Of a DNA stretch of 27,706 bases, positions 1 to 7,535 are shown piece after piece. The notes below the pieces were generated by a model, which made no database searches, had not been told where the DNA came from, and was given only the letters and a program-made list of their open reading frames with translations. The position numbers and the translations under genes are program-made. This DNA is from Clostridia bacterium (GTDB taxonomy: Bacteria > Bacillota > Clostridia > Christensenellales > CAG-917): the NCBI GenBank assembly GCA_900763875.1, contig CAAFLX010000017.1, positions 1 through 27,706 on the forward strand. The letters are read 5' to 3'. Position 1 is the stretch's first letter. Every line of letters starts with the position of its first letter.

Positions 1-93
1 ATACTTATATCAATATAATATAAAATCAAAACTGCCAAACACGGCAAATATAAACCTTACAACACGGCAGAAAAACTCTGCCTAAAAAAAACT

Positions 94-1041
94 ATGAACA
101 AAATCTATCCGCCAATCTTCATCGCAGGCCCTACGGCGTCGGGCAAATCCGCTCTGGCGGTCACACTTGCATCGATATACGACAGCGTGATTATATCTGC
201 CGACAGTATGCAAATCTACTCGACGCTCGACATCGGCACTGCAAAAGAAGACAGGGACGTGCGCGACAAAATTCCTCACAAACTCATTGACGTAGTAAAT
301 CCCTGCGACGAATTTTCGGTTGCGGAATTTGCTCGTATGGCAAAAATCGAGATTGACAATGCGCAAAAGCAAGGCAAACTTCCGATAATTGTCGGCGGTA
401 CGGGGCTATATTTTGAGGCATTGCTCTATCCTATGAGCTTTGCAGGTACAAATAAAAACGAGGAACTACGCGAAAAATTACAAGCGGAACTTGCCGGGAT
501 CGGCGCGCACGCTATGCACGAAAAACTCGCCGCACTCGACCCGCAAACCGCAAATCGCCTGCACGAAAACGACACAAAACGCGTGATTCGCGCTTTGGAA
601 ATCGTTTTGACCACCGGAAAAACTCTTGCACAAAATGAGGACGAGCGCGAAACTCCCGACGTTATTATGGTTGCGCTCAACACCGACCGCGCGGTTTTGT
701 ACGACAAAATCAACAAGCGCGTTGACAAAATGTTTGACGACGGACTCGTGCAAGAGGTTTTGAGCGTCGGAGATTTTTCATATCAATCGATGCAGGCAAT
801 CGGATATAAGGAATTTGCAAACTGCAATTTTTCCGTTGAAAACGGCAAATTTGTAGTCGATGTCGATGAACTTGAACAAATCAAGGACAAAATCAAGCAA
901 CACTCTCGAAACTACGCCAAACGCCAACTCACTTGGTTTAGAAAATATGACTTTGTCAAATGGTTTGACGTTGCCGACCAAGACGGCGCAATCGAATATA
1001 TATCACAAAAAATCGCCGAAAAAACAAGCGATTTGCAATAA
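94..1041 (+). CDS. miaA: tRNA dimethylallyltransferase
   Basis: MiaA transfers a dimethylallyl group from DMAPP to N6 of A37 in tRNAs that read UNN codons, in the cytoplasm. The 315-residue protein has the family's usual length. The P-loop GPTASGKS lies at residues 12-19, the DSMQIY motif with the catalytic-type Asp at about 37, and the VGGTGLY motif near residue 100. The start ATG follows a run of A residues and has no clear Shine-Dalgarno sequence; a small hairpin (GGCAGA/TCTGCC, bases 66-82) lies just before it. A TATAAT-like box is at 14-19, but its -35 would fall outside the window. The next gene is a YnbB-type PLP protein, a familiar clostridial neighbour; the hfq gene often found between them is absent. 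Identification is firm; promoter and start are less so. Confidence 0.96.
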   Translation: MNKIYPPIFIAGPTASGKSALAVTLASIYDSVIISADSMQIYSTLDIGTAKEDRDVRDKIPHKLIDVVNPCDEFSVAEFARMAKIEIDNAQKQGKLPIIVGGTGLYFEALLYPMSFAGTNKNEELREKLQAELAGIGAHAMHEKLAALDPQTANRLHENDTKRVIRALEIVLTTGKTLAQNEDERETPDVIMVALNTDRAVLYDKINKRVDKMFDDGLVQEVLSVGDFSYQSMQAIGYKEFANCNFSVENGKFVVDVDELEQIKDKIKQHSRNYAKRQLTWFRKYDFVKWFDVADQDGAIEYISQKIAEKTSDLQ

Positions 1042-1201
1042 AAACACGCAAATAAATCATCAATAAAGCGGCAAAACCACAACAATACTACTGCCAATAA
1101 TGAGGCAAAGGACTCGAAAACTACGTCGATTTTAACAAAATAAATCGCACACATCACAAAAAAAAATAAACCGAAAATTATATCGAATTAAGGCATAAAA
1201 A

Positions 1202-2449
1202 ATGGACAAAATCACAGCAAAAAATCTAGTTTCACAATCCGAAATCGAGCTTAAAGAACAATTCGCGCGCCTAGACGACATCGCGCTTTACAACCAAAAA
1301 AAGGTGCTTGACGCCTACAAAAATCAAGCAATTCAAGCACGCCATATGTTCGGCACAACCGGTTATGGCTACGACGATATCGGCCGCGACACTCTTGGCA
1401 GGCTTTACGCCGACATTTTCCACGCTGAAAGCGCGATTGTTTCGCCAAATATCGTGTCAGGAACACACGCTTTGACGCTTATGTTGTTCGGCGTTTTGCG
1501 CCCAGGCGACAAACTTTTGGCAGTTTCGGGCATGCCATACGACACGCTCACCGACGTAATTTTGGCTGATAATAAAGGTTCTCTCAAAGATTTCGGTGTA
1601 AAATTTGATAAAATTGACCTAAAAACCAACGCCGATTTGACTCCGGAATTCGATTTTGACGCCATCGAAAACGCACTAAAAACCGAAAAAATCAAGGCAG
1701 TTTTTGCAGCTCGTAGCCGCGGATACAGCCTCCGCCAAGCAATCAGCGTCGAAAACGTCGAAAAACTTGTCAAATTCGTCAAAAAAATCAGTCCCGAAAC
1801 GTTGGTTTTGATTGACAACTGCTATGGCGAATTTGTCGAAAAAATCGAGCCTACCGACGTCGGCGCAGACCTCATTGCAGGCTCACTCATCAAAAATATC
1901 GGTGGCGGCATCGCTCCGACCGGCGGTTATGTTGCAGGAAAAGCCGATTTGGTCGAGCTAGTTTCCTATCGTTTGACCGCGCCGTCGCTCGGCATGGAGG
2001 AAGGCTCGTATGCTTACGGCTATTTACCGTATTATCAAGGCTTGTTTTTAGCCCCTTCAGCGGTCAAAAACGCGCTAAAAGGCTCGCTTTTGTTTGCAAA
2101 AACCTACTCAAAACTCGGTTTTGAAACGCTGCCGCGCGGAGATATGCACCCGTACGATATCGTCACTAGCATCAAACTCGGATCTGCCGATAAACTCATT
2201 GATTTTTGCGGCGCAATTCAAGAAATTTCACCAATCGACAGCAACGTCAAACCGATGCCGTGGGATATGCCCGGCTACCAAGACCAAGTGATAATGGCTG
2301 CCGGTGCATTCGTTCAAGGATCGTCAATCGAGCTGAGCGCGGATTCGCCCATAAAAGAGCCTTATATCGTCTACGTTCAAGGCGGACTTACGTATGAACA
2401 CGCATATTTGGCGGTTTTGCACACTCTTGAAACCCTAAATTTCGACTGA
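1202..2449 (+). CDS. methionine gamma-lyase family PLP protein (YnbB / 'aluminium resistance protein' type)
   Basis: This 415-residue fold-type-I PLP enzyme belongs to the family annotated as methionine gamma-lyase-related or aluminium resistance protein (B. subtilis YnbB). Visible family features are the FGTTGYGYDDIGRDTL segment near residues 50-66, the SGTHAL motif at about 86, the D-N-C-Y-G-E segment at about 205-210 and the PLP-lysine motif GSLIKNIGGG with the likely Schiff-base Lys at about 231. The physiological substrate of the family is not settled, so only a PLP-dependent sulfur-amino-acid-lyase-like activity is inferred. It starts at an ATG with AAGG eight bases upstream and lies 160 bases after miaA. 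The miaA-ynbB neighbourhood supports the family call. No terminator with a T-run is seen after it. Confidence 0.9.
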   Translation: MDKITAKNLVSQSEIELKEQFARLDDIALYNQKKVLDAYKNQAIQARHMFGTTGYGYDDIGRDTLGRLYADIFHAESAIVSPNIVSGTHALTLMLFGVLRPGDKLLAVSGMPYDTLTDVILADNKGSLKDFGVKFDKIDLKTNADLTPEFDFDAIENALKTEKIKAVFAARSRGYSLRQAISVENVEKLVKFVKKISPETLVLIDNCYGEFVEKIEPTDVGADLIAGSLIKNIGGGIAPTGGYVAGKADLVELVSYRLTAPSLGMEEGSYAYGYLPYYQGLFLAPSAVKNALKGSLLFAKTYSKLGFETLPRGDMHPYDIVTSIKLGSADKLIDFCGAIQEISPIDSNVKPMPWDMPGYQDQVIMAAGAFVQGSSIELSADSPIKEPYIVYVQGGLTYEHAYLAVLHTLETLNFD

Positions 2450-3313
2450 ATATTGCAATATATTTGCGCATAGCACGCTCAAAAGTCGGTTAAATACTCG
2501 GTAAATCTATCAAAAAGATGCAATTAAACCGTTTGAAAAATGAAAAATCAACCGAATATTCACTAAATATTTGCTGTTCTAAAACCCGATTTTTAGCATA
2601 ATTTGGGTTTTCAACCGCAAAATTTATAAAAATCGGTAATATAACAAAAGCTCGCATCGACAATATGCTTGCGGCAAATAGTTCCAATCGATGGTAATTT
2701 TAACGGTAATTTCAACGTTAATTTTAACAGGAATCTATGTTAGGATTTTTGCAGAAATATCAGCGGTATTATCGTCGGAAAAATTGGCGTTTTGATGGGT
2801 GATACTCACGGTAAAATCGCTTGAAAAATCAACGGAAATTTTGCCGAAAAAAAATAACCGTATTATCCATGGCGAAAACAGATCAAATAAGATTGGTTAA
2901 ACGCAGGTAAATTTTAAGTAAAATACATGATCGATTTAAGCAGGGTTTATATGGTGTATTTGAAAAAAAACGATAGAAAAGCGGTCGAAAATGGAAGTTG
3001 CAACCAACACAATAGCAAATAAAGTAGCAAATCGGTCTAAATAAAATCGCGCTTAAACCATCAAAGTTCGCAAGCCTAAACCAAGCAAAATGACGGTTGG
3101 CAACAAACATAAATGGCTCCAAAAATGCGCAATAAAATCAAACAATAAAATTTTACAAATTTAACCTGTATATATGAAAAACCACTGTTTACTATATAAA
3201 ATACCACTTTCATTGCACAAAGCCTGTATTTTGCGAATAGTTTTATCATCGACTGAACATATATTACAACACGCAAAAATGTTTGTCAATACCCTATTTG
3301 AATTTTTTTTCAT
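2450..3313. other. AT-rich stretch without a supported gene
   Basis: I see no credible gene here; the short open frames have no ribosome-binding sites or protein-like composition. The stretch repeats loose variants of a CGGTAAWTTT-like decamer (for example near 2487, 2499, 2634, 2704, 2764, 2809, 2831 and 2904). It also has a three-copy 12-bp tandem repeat at 2693-2728 (units resembling GGTAATTTTAAC). This could be degenerate repeat DNA or decayed coding sequence; nothing identifies it. Confidence 0.4.
2693..2728. repeat. three-copy 12-bp tandem repeat
   Basis: Three adjacent 12-base units, GGTAATTTTAAC, GGTAATTTCAAC and GTTAATTTTAAC, differ by one base each. They sit in non-coding DNA. Read in one frame they would give a Gly/Val-Asn-Phe-Asn repeat, but no start or extended frame supports translation. 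Confidence 0.6.
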
Positions 3314-3342
3314 TTGCCTATATTTTTTTTATATGCTATAAT
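3314..3342 (+). promoter_or_regulatory. sigma-A-type promoter for the small membrane-protein gene
   Basis: TTGCCT (3314-3319) and TATAAT (3337-3342) are separated by exactly 17 bases, and TG lies one base before the -10, giving an extended -10. The predicted start of transcription is about 30 bases before the ATG at 3382. Seen in sequence; activity is inferred. Confidence 0.65.
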
Positions 3343-3381
3343 TATTCCTCATATCGAATGTACGGGAGAAGAAAACCAAAA

Positions 3382-3608
3382 ATGAAACACCTTAAAATTG
3401 ACTTTGCGTTCTTCACTATCATAACTTTAATTGCTTGTTATCTTGACAAATGGTTCGACATATTCGAAATAAAATTAGAAACTTCGAAATAAAATTAGAA
3501 ACTTGGAAAGCGATTATAATTGTTTGTTTTGCAATGTTCGTTGTTACTGCAATTCTCGAAAAAGTGCAAATAATCATAAACAATCGCAAAGATAAATCAC
3601 AAGATTAA
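3382..3608 (+). pseudogene. small two-helix membrane protein, frameshifted by a 20-bp tandem duplication
   Basis: From the ATG at 3382 (GGGAG about 13 bases upstream, promoter at 3314-3342) the frame encodes one hydrophobic helix (FFTIITLIACYL) and then stops at 3492. The stop lies inside the second copy of the 20-base direct repeat TTCGAAATAAAATTAGAAAC (3463-3482 and 3483-3502). Removing one copy restores a continuous 68-residue frame that ends at TAA 3606-3608. The restored frame adds a second hydrophobic helix (AIIIVCFAMFVVTAIL) and a basic, hydrophilic tail, and ends directly at a perfect terminator hairpin. The restored reading frame, its ending and the flanking promoter and terminator argue that this was a real gene. 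It could be fully dead, phase-variable by slippage, or represent a sequencing or assembly error. I do not recognise the family. Confidence 0.7.
3463..3502. repeat. perfect 20-bp tandem duplication
   Basis: Two identical adjacent 20-base units, TTCGAAATAAAATTAGAAAC. Because 20 is not a multiple of three the duplication shifts the reading frame of the surrounding small gene. Confidence 0.95.
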
Positions 3609-3640
3609 AATAAGTGCGCCGAAGCGCACTTATTTATTTT
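3608..3640. terminator. bidirectional intrinsic terminator
   Basis: A perfect 12-bp stem (3608-3619 with 3624-3635) and CGAA tetraloop is followed by a T-rich tract on both strands. It closes the small plus-strand gene ending at 3608 and the minus-strand ORF ending at 3639, so it serves two convergent genes. Confidence 0.85.
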
Positions 3641-3974
3641 AATCAAAAGGCATAGGCTCGCCCCAAACGGGTTTCAACTCTTTTTCGTCAATGTTTGTAC
3701 TGTTTCTATATTCTTCACCGCTCAAATCTTTGACGAACTGCACATACGATGAATAATGATACAAAAAATCTCTTCCATACTTTTTAAGCAATTCCATTCG
3801 TGGCAACCCTTTTAACATATCTTCAACAACATAATATGTATTGTCAATCGGCATATCATCGTCAATATGCTCGACATTGTAAGAAACAACGTCATCAACG
3901 GAATATTGATACTTGTTTTTGCTTGCTTTGGTATTATGTATCAAATAATTGATACAAGACACCCTATCACGCAC
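3639..3974 (-). CDS. unrecognised 111-residue protein, possibly a remnant of a mobile-element gene
   Basis: The frame opens with GTG at 3974 and ends at TAA 3639-3641, at the shared terminator. The protein has a protein-like composition, with a motif MLKGLPRMELLKKYGRDFLY in the middle (residues about 53-72) and an acidic N-terminal half. I cannot assign a family. No Shine-Dalgarno sequence precedes the GTG. The same frame is open for about 16 codons upstream without an ATG, so the true start is uncertain or the gene is 5'-truncated. Two short inverted repeats lie around its 5' end (TATCACG/CGTGATA, and GTATCAA/TTGATAC around 3938-3955). It is downstream of a DUF3795 gene and a 19-codon ORF and probably shares their transcript. 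It may be a fragment left after recombination. Confidence 0.5.
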   Translation of the reverse strand: MRDRVSCINYLIHNTKASKNKYQYSVDDVVSYNVEHIDDDMPIDNTYYVVEDMLKGLPRMELLKKYGRDFLYHYSSYVQFVKDLSGEEYRNSTNIDEKELKPVWGEPMPFD

Positions 3975-3991
3975 AATTCGTGATAAACAGT

Positions 3992-4051
3992 TTATTTTTT
4001 GTCCTTGAACTTTACCTGTATCGGTCGTTTACGATTTCTGTTATCCGGCAT
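3992..4051 (-). CDS. 19-codon ORF, possible MobC-like N-terminal remnant
   Basis: The ATG at 4051 overlaps the stop codon of the DUF3795 gene as TAATG, with GAGG about eight bases upstream, so it is well placed to be translated by coupling. The product is only 19 residues and begins MPDNRNRKRPIQVKF, then stops at TAA (3992-3994). The basic start resembles, from memory, the opening residues of plasmid MobC-type relaxosome proteins, which go on for about 100 residues more. If so, this is a truncated remnant of a mobilisation gene. The match is short and by eye only; it could equally be a leader peptide or chance. Confidence 0.3.
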   Translation of the reverse strand: MPDNRNRKRPIQVKFKDKK

Positions 4052-4308
4052 TATCTGTTCCTCTCGCTTTTCTTTTTCCACGCAAGCCAATCCTTATCCA
4101 GCACGGTAGAGTGTGGCTTAGTCATAATCGTATCGCACGGAAAGTTCTTGCACTCTCCGCAAAAATTCAGCTTCTTTTCTTTTACGCAATCACGGGTGAA
4201 GCAATCTCCAGAAGTATGTTCTTCCTCACAACCACGACAACCGCCTTTTATGTATGTAGGGCAAGCACCGCAGTAAAAGCCACATTTGCCAAGCAGTTTT
4301 TCATCCAT
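4051..4308 (-). CDS. cysteine-rich DUF3795-family protein
   Basis: An 85-residue protein with ten cysteines in the DUF3795 pattern: CGFYCGAC (9-16), CRGC (24-27), C36, C41, CGEC (50-53) and a C-terminal PC at 57-58. The arrangement suggests metal or Fe-S binding; the family has no established function. The ATG at 4308 lies within the last codons of the upstream GNAT gene (stop at 4301-4303), with GGAG nine bases before it, so the two are translationally coupled. Its stop overlaps the ATG of a 19-codon ORF. GNAT-DUF3795 pairing occurs in other Firmicutes as far as I recall, which supports a functional pair that has now lost an intact partner. Confidence 0.8.
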   Translation of the reverse strand: MDEKLLGKCGFYCGACPTYIKGGCRGCEEEHTSGDCFTRDCVKEKKLNFCGECKNFPCDTIMTKPHSTVLDKDWLAWKKKSERNR

Positions 4309-4660
4309 TTGTACTATCTCCGTTGTTTATTGCCTGTGCGATCTCAAACTCGGTAGTGGAAGTTGTCCATTTTCCAAACACTTGAGATTCCATATTAGGC
4401 AAGTAGCCCATATCTTTATATCCTAATTTTTTCAACAAAGCCATACTCGGCTTATTCTCCGACTCGGTAAAGCTAATAAAATCCCAAGACGGGTATCTTT
4501 CGTGAAGCAGACTTATGAGCGTTGTTAGTGCCTCGTAAGCGTATCCTTTACGATGGTAATTGTAATGAAATGTATATCCCATAGAAATTGTGCCATCTTC
4601 GGGCATAACCACAATTTCACCAATCATATCATCGGATTGCTTCAGTGCAACCGATAATAT
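4301..4660 (-). pseudogene. GNAT acetyltransferase, 5'-truncated
   Basis: The open frame starts after a TAA at 4661-4663 and contains only the C-terminal part of a GNAT N-acetyltransferase of the RimJ/RimL type. It keeps the MIGEIVV strand (from the ATG at 4627), YHRKGYAYEA as the acetyl-CoA-binding motif A (R/Q-x-x-G-x-A equivalent) and a C-terminal half with N-K-P-S-M-A-L-L-K-K-L-G-Y. Family members carry about 60-70 more N-terminal residues. The 11 codons before the ATG (VALKQSDD) read as genuine GNAT sequence, so homology runs up to the break and then stops. The break coincides with an imperfect inverted repeat (4644-4697). Translation from the internal ATG would give 108 residues without the N-terminal strands, probably inactive. 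Confidence 0.7.
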
Positions 4661-4697
4661 TTATAATGGTTTTATAAATCATCGGTTTTATTGCACT
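4644..4697. repeat. imperfect inverted repeat at the GNAT truncation point
   Basis: AGTGCAA at 4644-4650 pairs with TTGCACT at 4691-4697, CCGAT with ATCGG, and a TATTTATAA-like arm with TTATAAAT, around a centre near 4669. The arms are not perfect. One arm lies in the surviving GNAT coding sequence and the other in the non-coding flank, so the repeat marks where homology ends. Confidence 0.5.
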
Positions 4698-4733
4698 CTA
4701 TTGCAAACGAACGTCCGATAATAAGATATATTG

Positions 4734-4761
4734 CCGCTCTACTGAGCGGGTTTTTATTTTT
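4734..4761 (+). terminator. intrinsic terminator without a plus-strand gene before it
   Basis: CCGCTC (4734-4739) and GAGCGG (4744-4749) form a 6-bp stem with loop TACT, followed by GTTTTTATTTTT on the plus strand. The T-run lies over the end of the minus-strand TIM-barrel gene. On the minus strand no T-run follows, so it does not look like that gene's own terminator. No intact plus-strand gene precedes it. Confidence 0.6.
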
Positions 4762-5629
4762 CGCTTAGGAGTTGAGCATATTTTTGTTGCATATAGAGCG
4801 AGTCGAACATTTGCGTGCCGGCGGATTCGCTGAGGACGTGCGGCGTGAGATTGTTTTTGACAATCACGTCACAAAACGGCTCAAATTCAGGGCCATAGAT
4901 GTTGTCGGCGAATGTAAGGTGCTTTATTTCCCCCTTTGCTCCAAACATAATTTTGCTGAAATGGACGTGCATATTTTTGGTTTTTTCCTCGCCCAAGCCA
5001 TCAAATAGGTCGTCTATTATGCGCTGAAAATCATCAAAGGTTTTGAGCGCACCGCCCCAAAGACTGTTGACGTGACCGAAATCCACGCACGGATACACGT
5101 TTGGCGCGAGTTTGCAAAGCTCGATGACCTCCTTTACCGTCCCGATTTGCGCCTGTTTGCCCATAGTTTCTGGGCAAACGATCAAATCGTCGTCTCCGTT
5201 TTGTTTGATTGCATCGAGAGCGCGAGCAAAATTGTCAAGAGTGCGAGCAAAAGCCTCGTTGCGGGGCTGTTTTCCTTCCGCACCGGGGTGAAAAACGCAT
5301 CTTTGACCATGAAAATGGCGCAATGCTTTGAGCGAACTTGTGAGATAATTTATGGAATTGTCAGCTTTTTCCTGCTCAACTGACGCAAAATTGATAAAAT
5401 ACGGCGCGTGAACGCTGATTTCAATGCCGTATTTGTCCGACTCGTCCCCTATTGCCTCGGCGGTTGCGTCGCTAATGCGAACGCCTTTACCAAAGGAATA
5501 TTCAAACAAATCTAGCCCTTTGTCACGCAACCATTTAGGCATTTGCACGGTTGCGCTAAAACCGTCTTTTGAAAATTGTTCGTCGTGTCCGGACGGTCCG
5601 AACAGCGCGGTATCGTTGGTTTTTATCAT
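4754..5629 (-). CDS. endonuclease-IV-like TIM-barrel protein (AP endonuclease family 2)
   Basis: A 291-residue xylose-isomerase-like TIM barrel related to Nfo/endonuclease IV, which cleaves DNA 5' to abasic sites using a tri-metal centre. Metal-ligand-type motifs are present in order: SVHAPY, VFHPGA, CPETMGK, VDFGHVN, HVHFSK, KHLTF and a C-terminal SESAG. The DRH-type motif of E. coli Nfo appears by eye as I-K-H, so one aspartate ligand may be changed; related clostridial and archaeal barrels look the same to me, so a repair role is probable but not certain. The ATG at 5629 is preceded by AGGGTAG and the GPSGH start motif follows soon after; an in-frame TTG at 5665 would overlap ribF and is less likely. 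It is the last gene of the rimP operon, 32 bases after ribF. Confidence 0.8.
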   Translation of the reverse strand: MIKTNDTALFGPSGHDEQFSKDGFSATVQMPKWLRDKGLDLFEYSFGKGVRISDATAEAIGDESDKYGIEISVHAPYFINFASVEQEKADNSINYLTSSLKALRHFHGQRCVFHPGAEGKQPRNEAFARTLDNFARALDAIKQNGDDDLIVCPETMGKQAQIGTVKEVIELCKLAPNVYPCVDFGHVNSLWGGALKTFDDFQRIIDDLFDGLGEEKTKNMHVHFSKIMFGAKGEIKHLTFADNIYGPEFEPFCDVIVKNNLTPHVLSESAGTQMFDSLYMQQKYAQLLSEK

Positions 5630-5661
5630 AAAACTACCCTGTTTTTTATTTTTGCAATTGT

Positions 5662-6609
5662 TCAAAGCAAATTGCAGCAGTGTGACGCTTGAAAGTCGTC
5701 TAGTATGGCATTTGCAGTGTTTTGGTCGTTGTCAAGTTGCGCTATGAGCGAGTCTTTTGAGTCAAATTTGCGGATATTACGCATTTTTTTGATAAAATAT
5801 ACGATAATGTTTTTCCCGTACAAATCGCCCGAGAAGTCGATTATAAACGTTTCAACCGACAGCGATTCGTCCCCGAAAGTAGGTTTTGAGCCGACGTTCG
5901 TCATAGATTTGAACAGCTTTCCGTCAATCTCGCAAAGCGTTGCATAAACGCCGTTTGCAAGTTGAAGTCGTGACGAATCGAACGCGATATTTGTCGTCGG
6001 AAACCCCATTCCCGTGCCCGTATGGCGCGCATGCACGACCTCGCCCCTCATAAAATATGGCAGAGCAAGAAACTCGTTGAGGCTGTCAACCTCACCGTTT
6101 TTCACAAATGATTTGAGCGTGGAAGTCGAGATTTTTTTGCCGTTTGCAAGCTCAAAAGGCACAATATTGAGAGCAATTCCTTTGTTATTGCAATAAGCAG
6201 AGAGGATTTGAACAGTGCCGCCCGCGCCCTTTCCAAACGTATAATCCGCGCCGACGAAAATTGCCTTGACGTTGAAATTGGTTGTGAGCATATCCAAAAA
6301 CTCCGACGGAGAAAGGTCGGCAAACGTTCTGTCGAAAGTTGCGCCGACAACGACGTCCAGTCCACACTTATCAAGCACCTTAACCCTATCGTCAAACGAA
6401 AAAATCTGTTTATCCTTTCCAAATGCAACGTTTGGATCATTGACAAAAGTGAGCAACGCACTTTGAATATGATGGACGGCGGCAAAATTCACCGTATTTT
6501 CGACGAGTTTTTGATGTCCTTTGTGAATACAGTCAAAAAAACCGAGGGAAACGGCAATGGGAGCATCGTATTTTGTGTTGAAGTCAAGAATTTTTACGCT
6601 CATACGCAT
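5662..6609 (-). CDS. ribF: bifunctional riboflavin kinase / FAD synthetase
   Basis: RibF phosphorylates riboflavin to FMN and adenylates FMN to FAD. The 315-residue protein has the usual length. The N-terminal nucleotidyltransferase motif GFFDCIHKGH (23-32) matches the family GxFDGxHxGH, with Cys in place of the common Gly at 27. The C-terminal riboflavin-kinase domain has the GTGMGFPTTNI motif near residue 200 and the G-V-Y-A-T segment after it. The ATG at 6609 overlaps the truB stop as TAATG, indicating coupling; an ATG two codons later (6603) is an alternative. The order truB-ribF is typical of Bacillota. No FMN riboswitch is seen, and none is expected inside the operon. Confidence 0.95.
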   Translation of the reverse strand: MRMSVKILDFNTKYDAPIAVSLGFFDCIHKGHQKLVENTVNFAAVHHIQSALLTFVNDPNVAFGKDKQIFSFDDRVKVLDKCGLDVVVGATFDRTFADLSPSEFLDMLTTNFNVKAIFVGADYTFGKGAGGTVQILSAYCNNKGIALNIVPFELANGKKISTSTLKSFVKNGEVDSLNEFLALPYFMRGEVVHARHTGTGMGFPTTNIAFDSSRLQLANGVYATLCEIDGKLFKSMTNVGSKPTFGDESLSVETFIIDFSGDLYGKNIIVYFIKKMRNIRKFDSKDSLIAQLDNDQNTANAILDDFQASHCCNLL

Positions 6610-7496
6610 TACAACCTCGTTTTCACTTTTAGAAGTCCATTTACATCTGCCCCGATTCCGACGATTTCTCCGTCGTATTCAACGACAAAATCGCCCTTGG
6701 GCATATGTTCGAGGCGTATCATCACGCCATTGAGGACTTTTTCGTATTGTGCCTTGTCAAGTTGAACCCTATCGTAGGATTTCAAAGCATAATTTATATT
6801 TTTCACATATCTAAGCGGCTCTTTTTCAAAATCTGCAAGAGTCACTGCATCGCAAATTTCAAAATCTCCGCTCTTTATTCGATGAATGGACGACATATAC
6901 GCAAGCGAGTCGAGGCCTGCCGCCAAATCGCGCGCAATGGAGCGAACGTACGTTCCGCTCGAACACGCAATTTCAAACGCATACTCGTTTTGAGCGAGGT
7001 CATATGGCTTGCCATCAAGGTCGCAATCCACGGTTTTTATGTAATAAATCGTTATTTTTTTTGGCTGCAAATCGACTTCTATTCCCTTTCTTGCGAGGTC
7101 GTATGCCCTCACGCCACCAACTGATTTTGCCGAATACTGCGGCGGAATTTGGTCGATTTCGCCGTATATTTTGCTTGCGGCATCGTCGATTTGCCAACGA
7201 GTGGGGAAATTGTTGCAACTCTCTGTTATCGTGCCCGTGCAATCGAGCGTATCGGTGGTTTTTCCAAAGACAAAAGTTGCCCTATAAACCTTGATTTTTT
7301 GTTGCATATAATCAAAAAGCCTTGTCGCATTCCCCACGGCAATCGGCAAAACGCCCGTCCCGATTGGGTCGAGAGTGCCGAGATGACCGACTTTTTGCTT
7401 TTCGCCGCTCGACCTACGCAAGATACCGCGCACTTTGACGACGACGTCGCTTGAAGTCATACCCGATGGTTTGTTGATGTTGACAAAGCCTTTCAT
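6609..7496 (-). CDS. truB: tRNA pseudouridine-55 synthase
   Basis: TruB makes pseudouridine at position 55 of the T-loop in tRNAs. The 295-residue protein begins with the family opening GFVNINKPSGMTSSDVV and contains the catalytic-Asp motif GTLDPIGTGVLP with Asp43. The YSA(K)-x-GG-x-RAYDLAR segment follows near residue 122, then the SSGTYVRSIARDL motif near 184 and a short PUA-like C-terminal tail. The start ATG at 7496 has only a weak purine-rich site (AGAAAA). It lies 39 bases after nrnA, and its stop overlaps the ribF start. Confidence 0.96.
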   Translation of the reverse strand: MKGFVNINKPSGMTSSDVVVKVRGILRRSSGEKQKVGHLGTLDPIGTGVLPIAVGNATRLFDYMQQKIKVYRATFVFGKTTDTLDCTGTITESCNNFPTRWQIDDAASKIYGEIDQIPPQYSAKSVGGVRAYDLARKGIEVDLQPKKITIYYIKTVDCDLDGKPYDLAQNEYAFEIACSSGTYVRSIARDLAAGLDSLAYMSSIHRIKSGDFEICDAVTLADFEKEPLRYVKNINYALKSYDRVQLDKAQYEKVLNGVMIRLEHMPKGDFVVEYDGEIVGIGADVNGLLKVKTRL

Positions 7497-7535
7497 TTTT
7501 CTTTTTTATATGGTAATTATTTTGAAAACAAGCGG

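Noticed and set aside
5630..5661. FMN or other riboswitch near ribF and the TIM-barrel gene
   Set aside because: The gap is only 32 bases and ribF overlaps truB, leaving no space for an aptamer.
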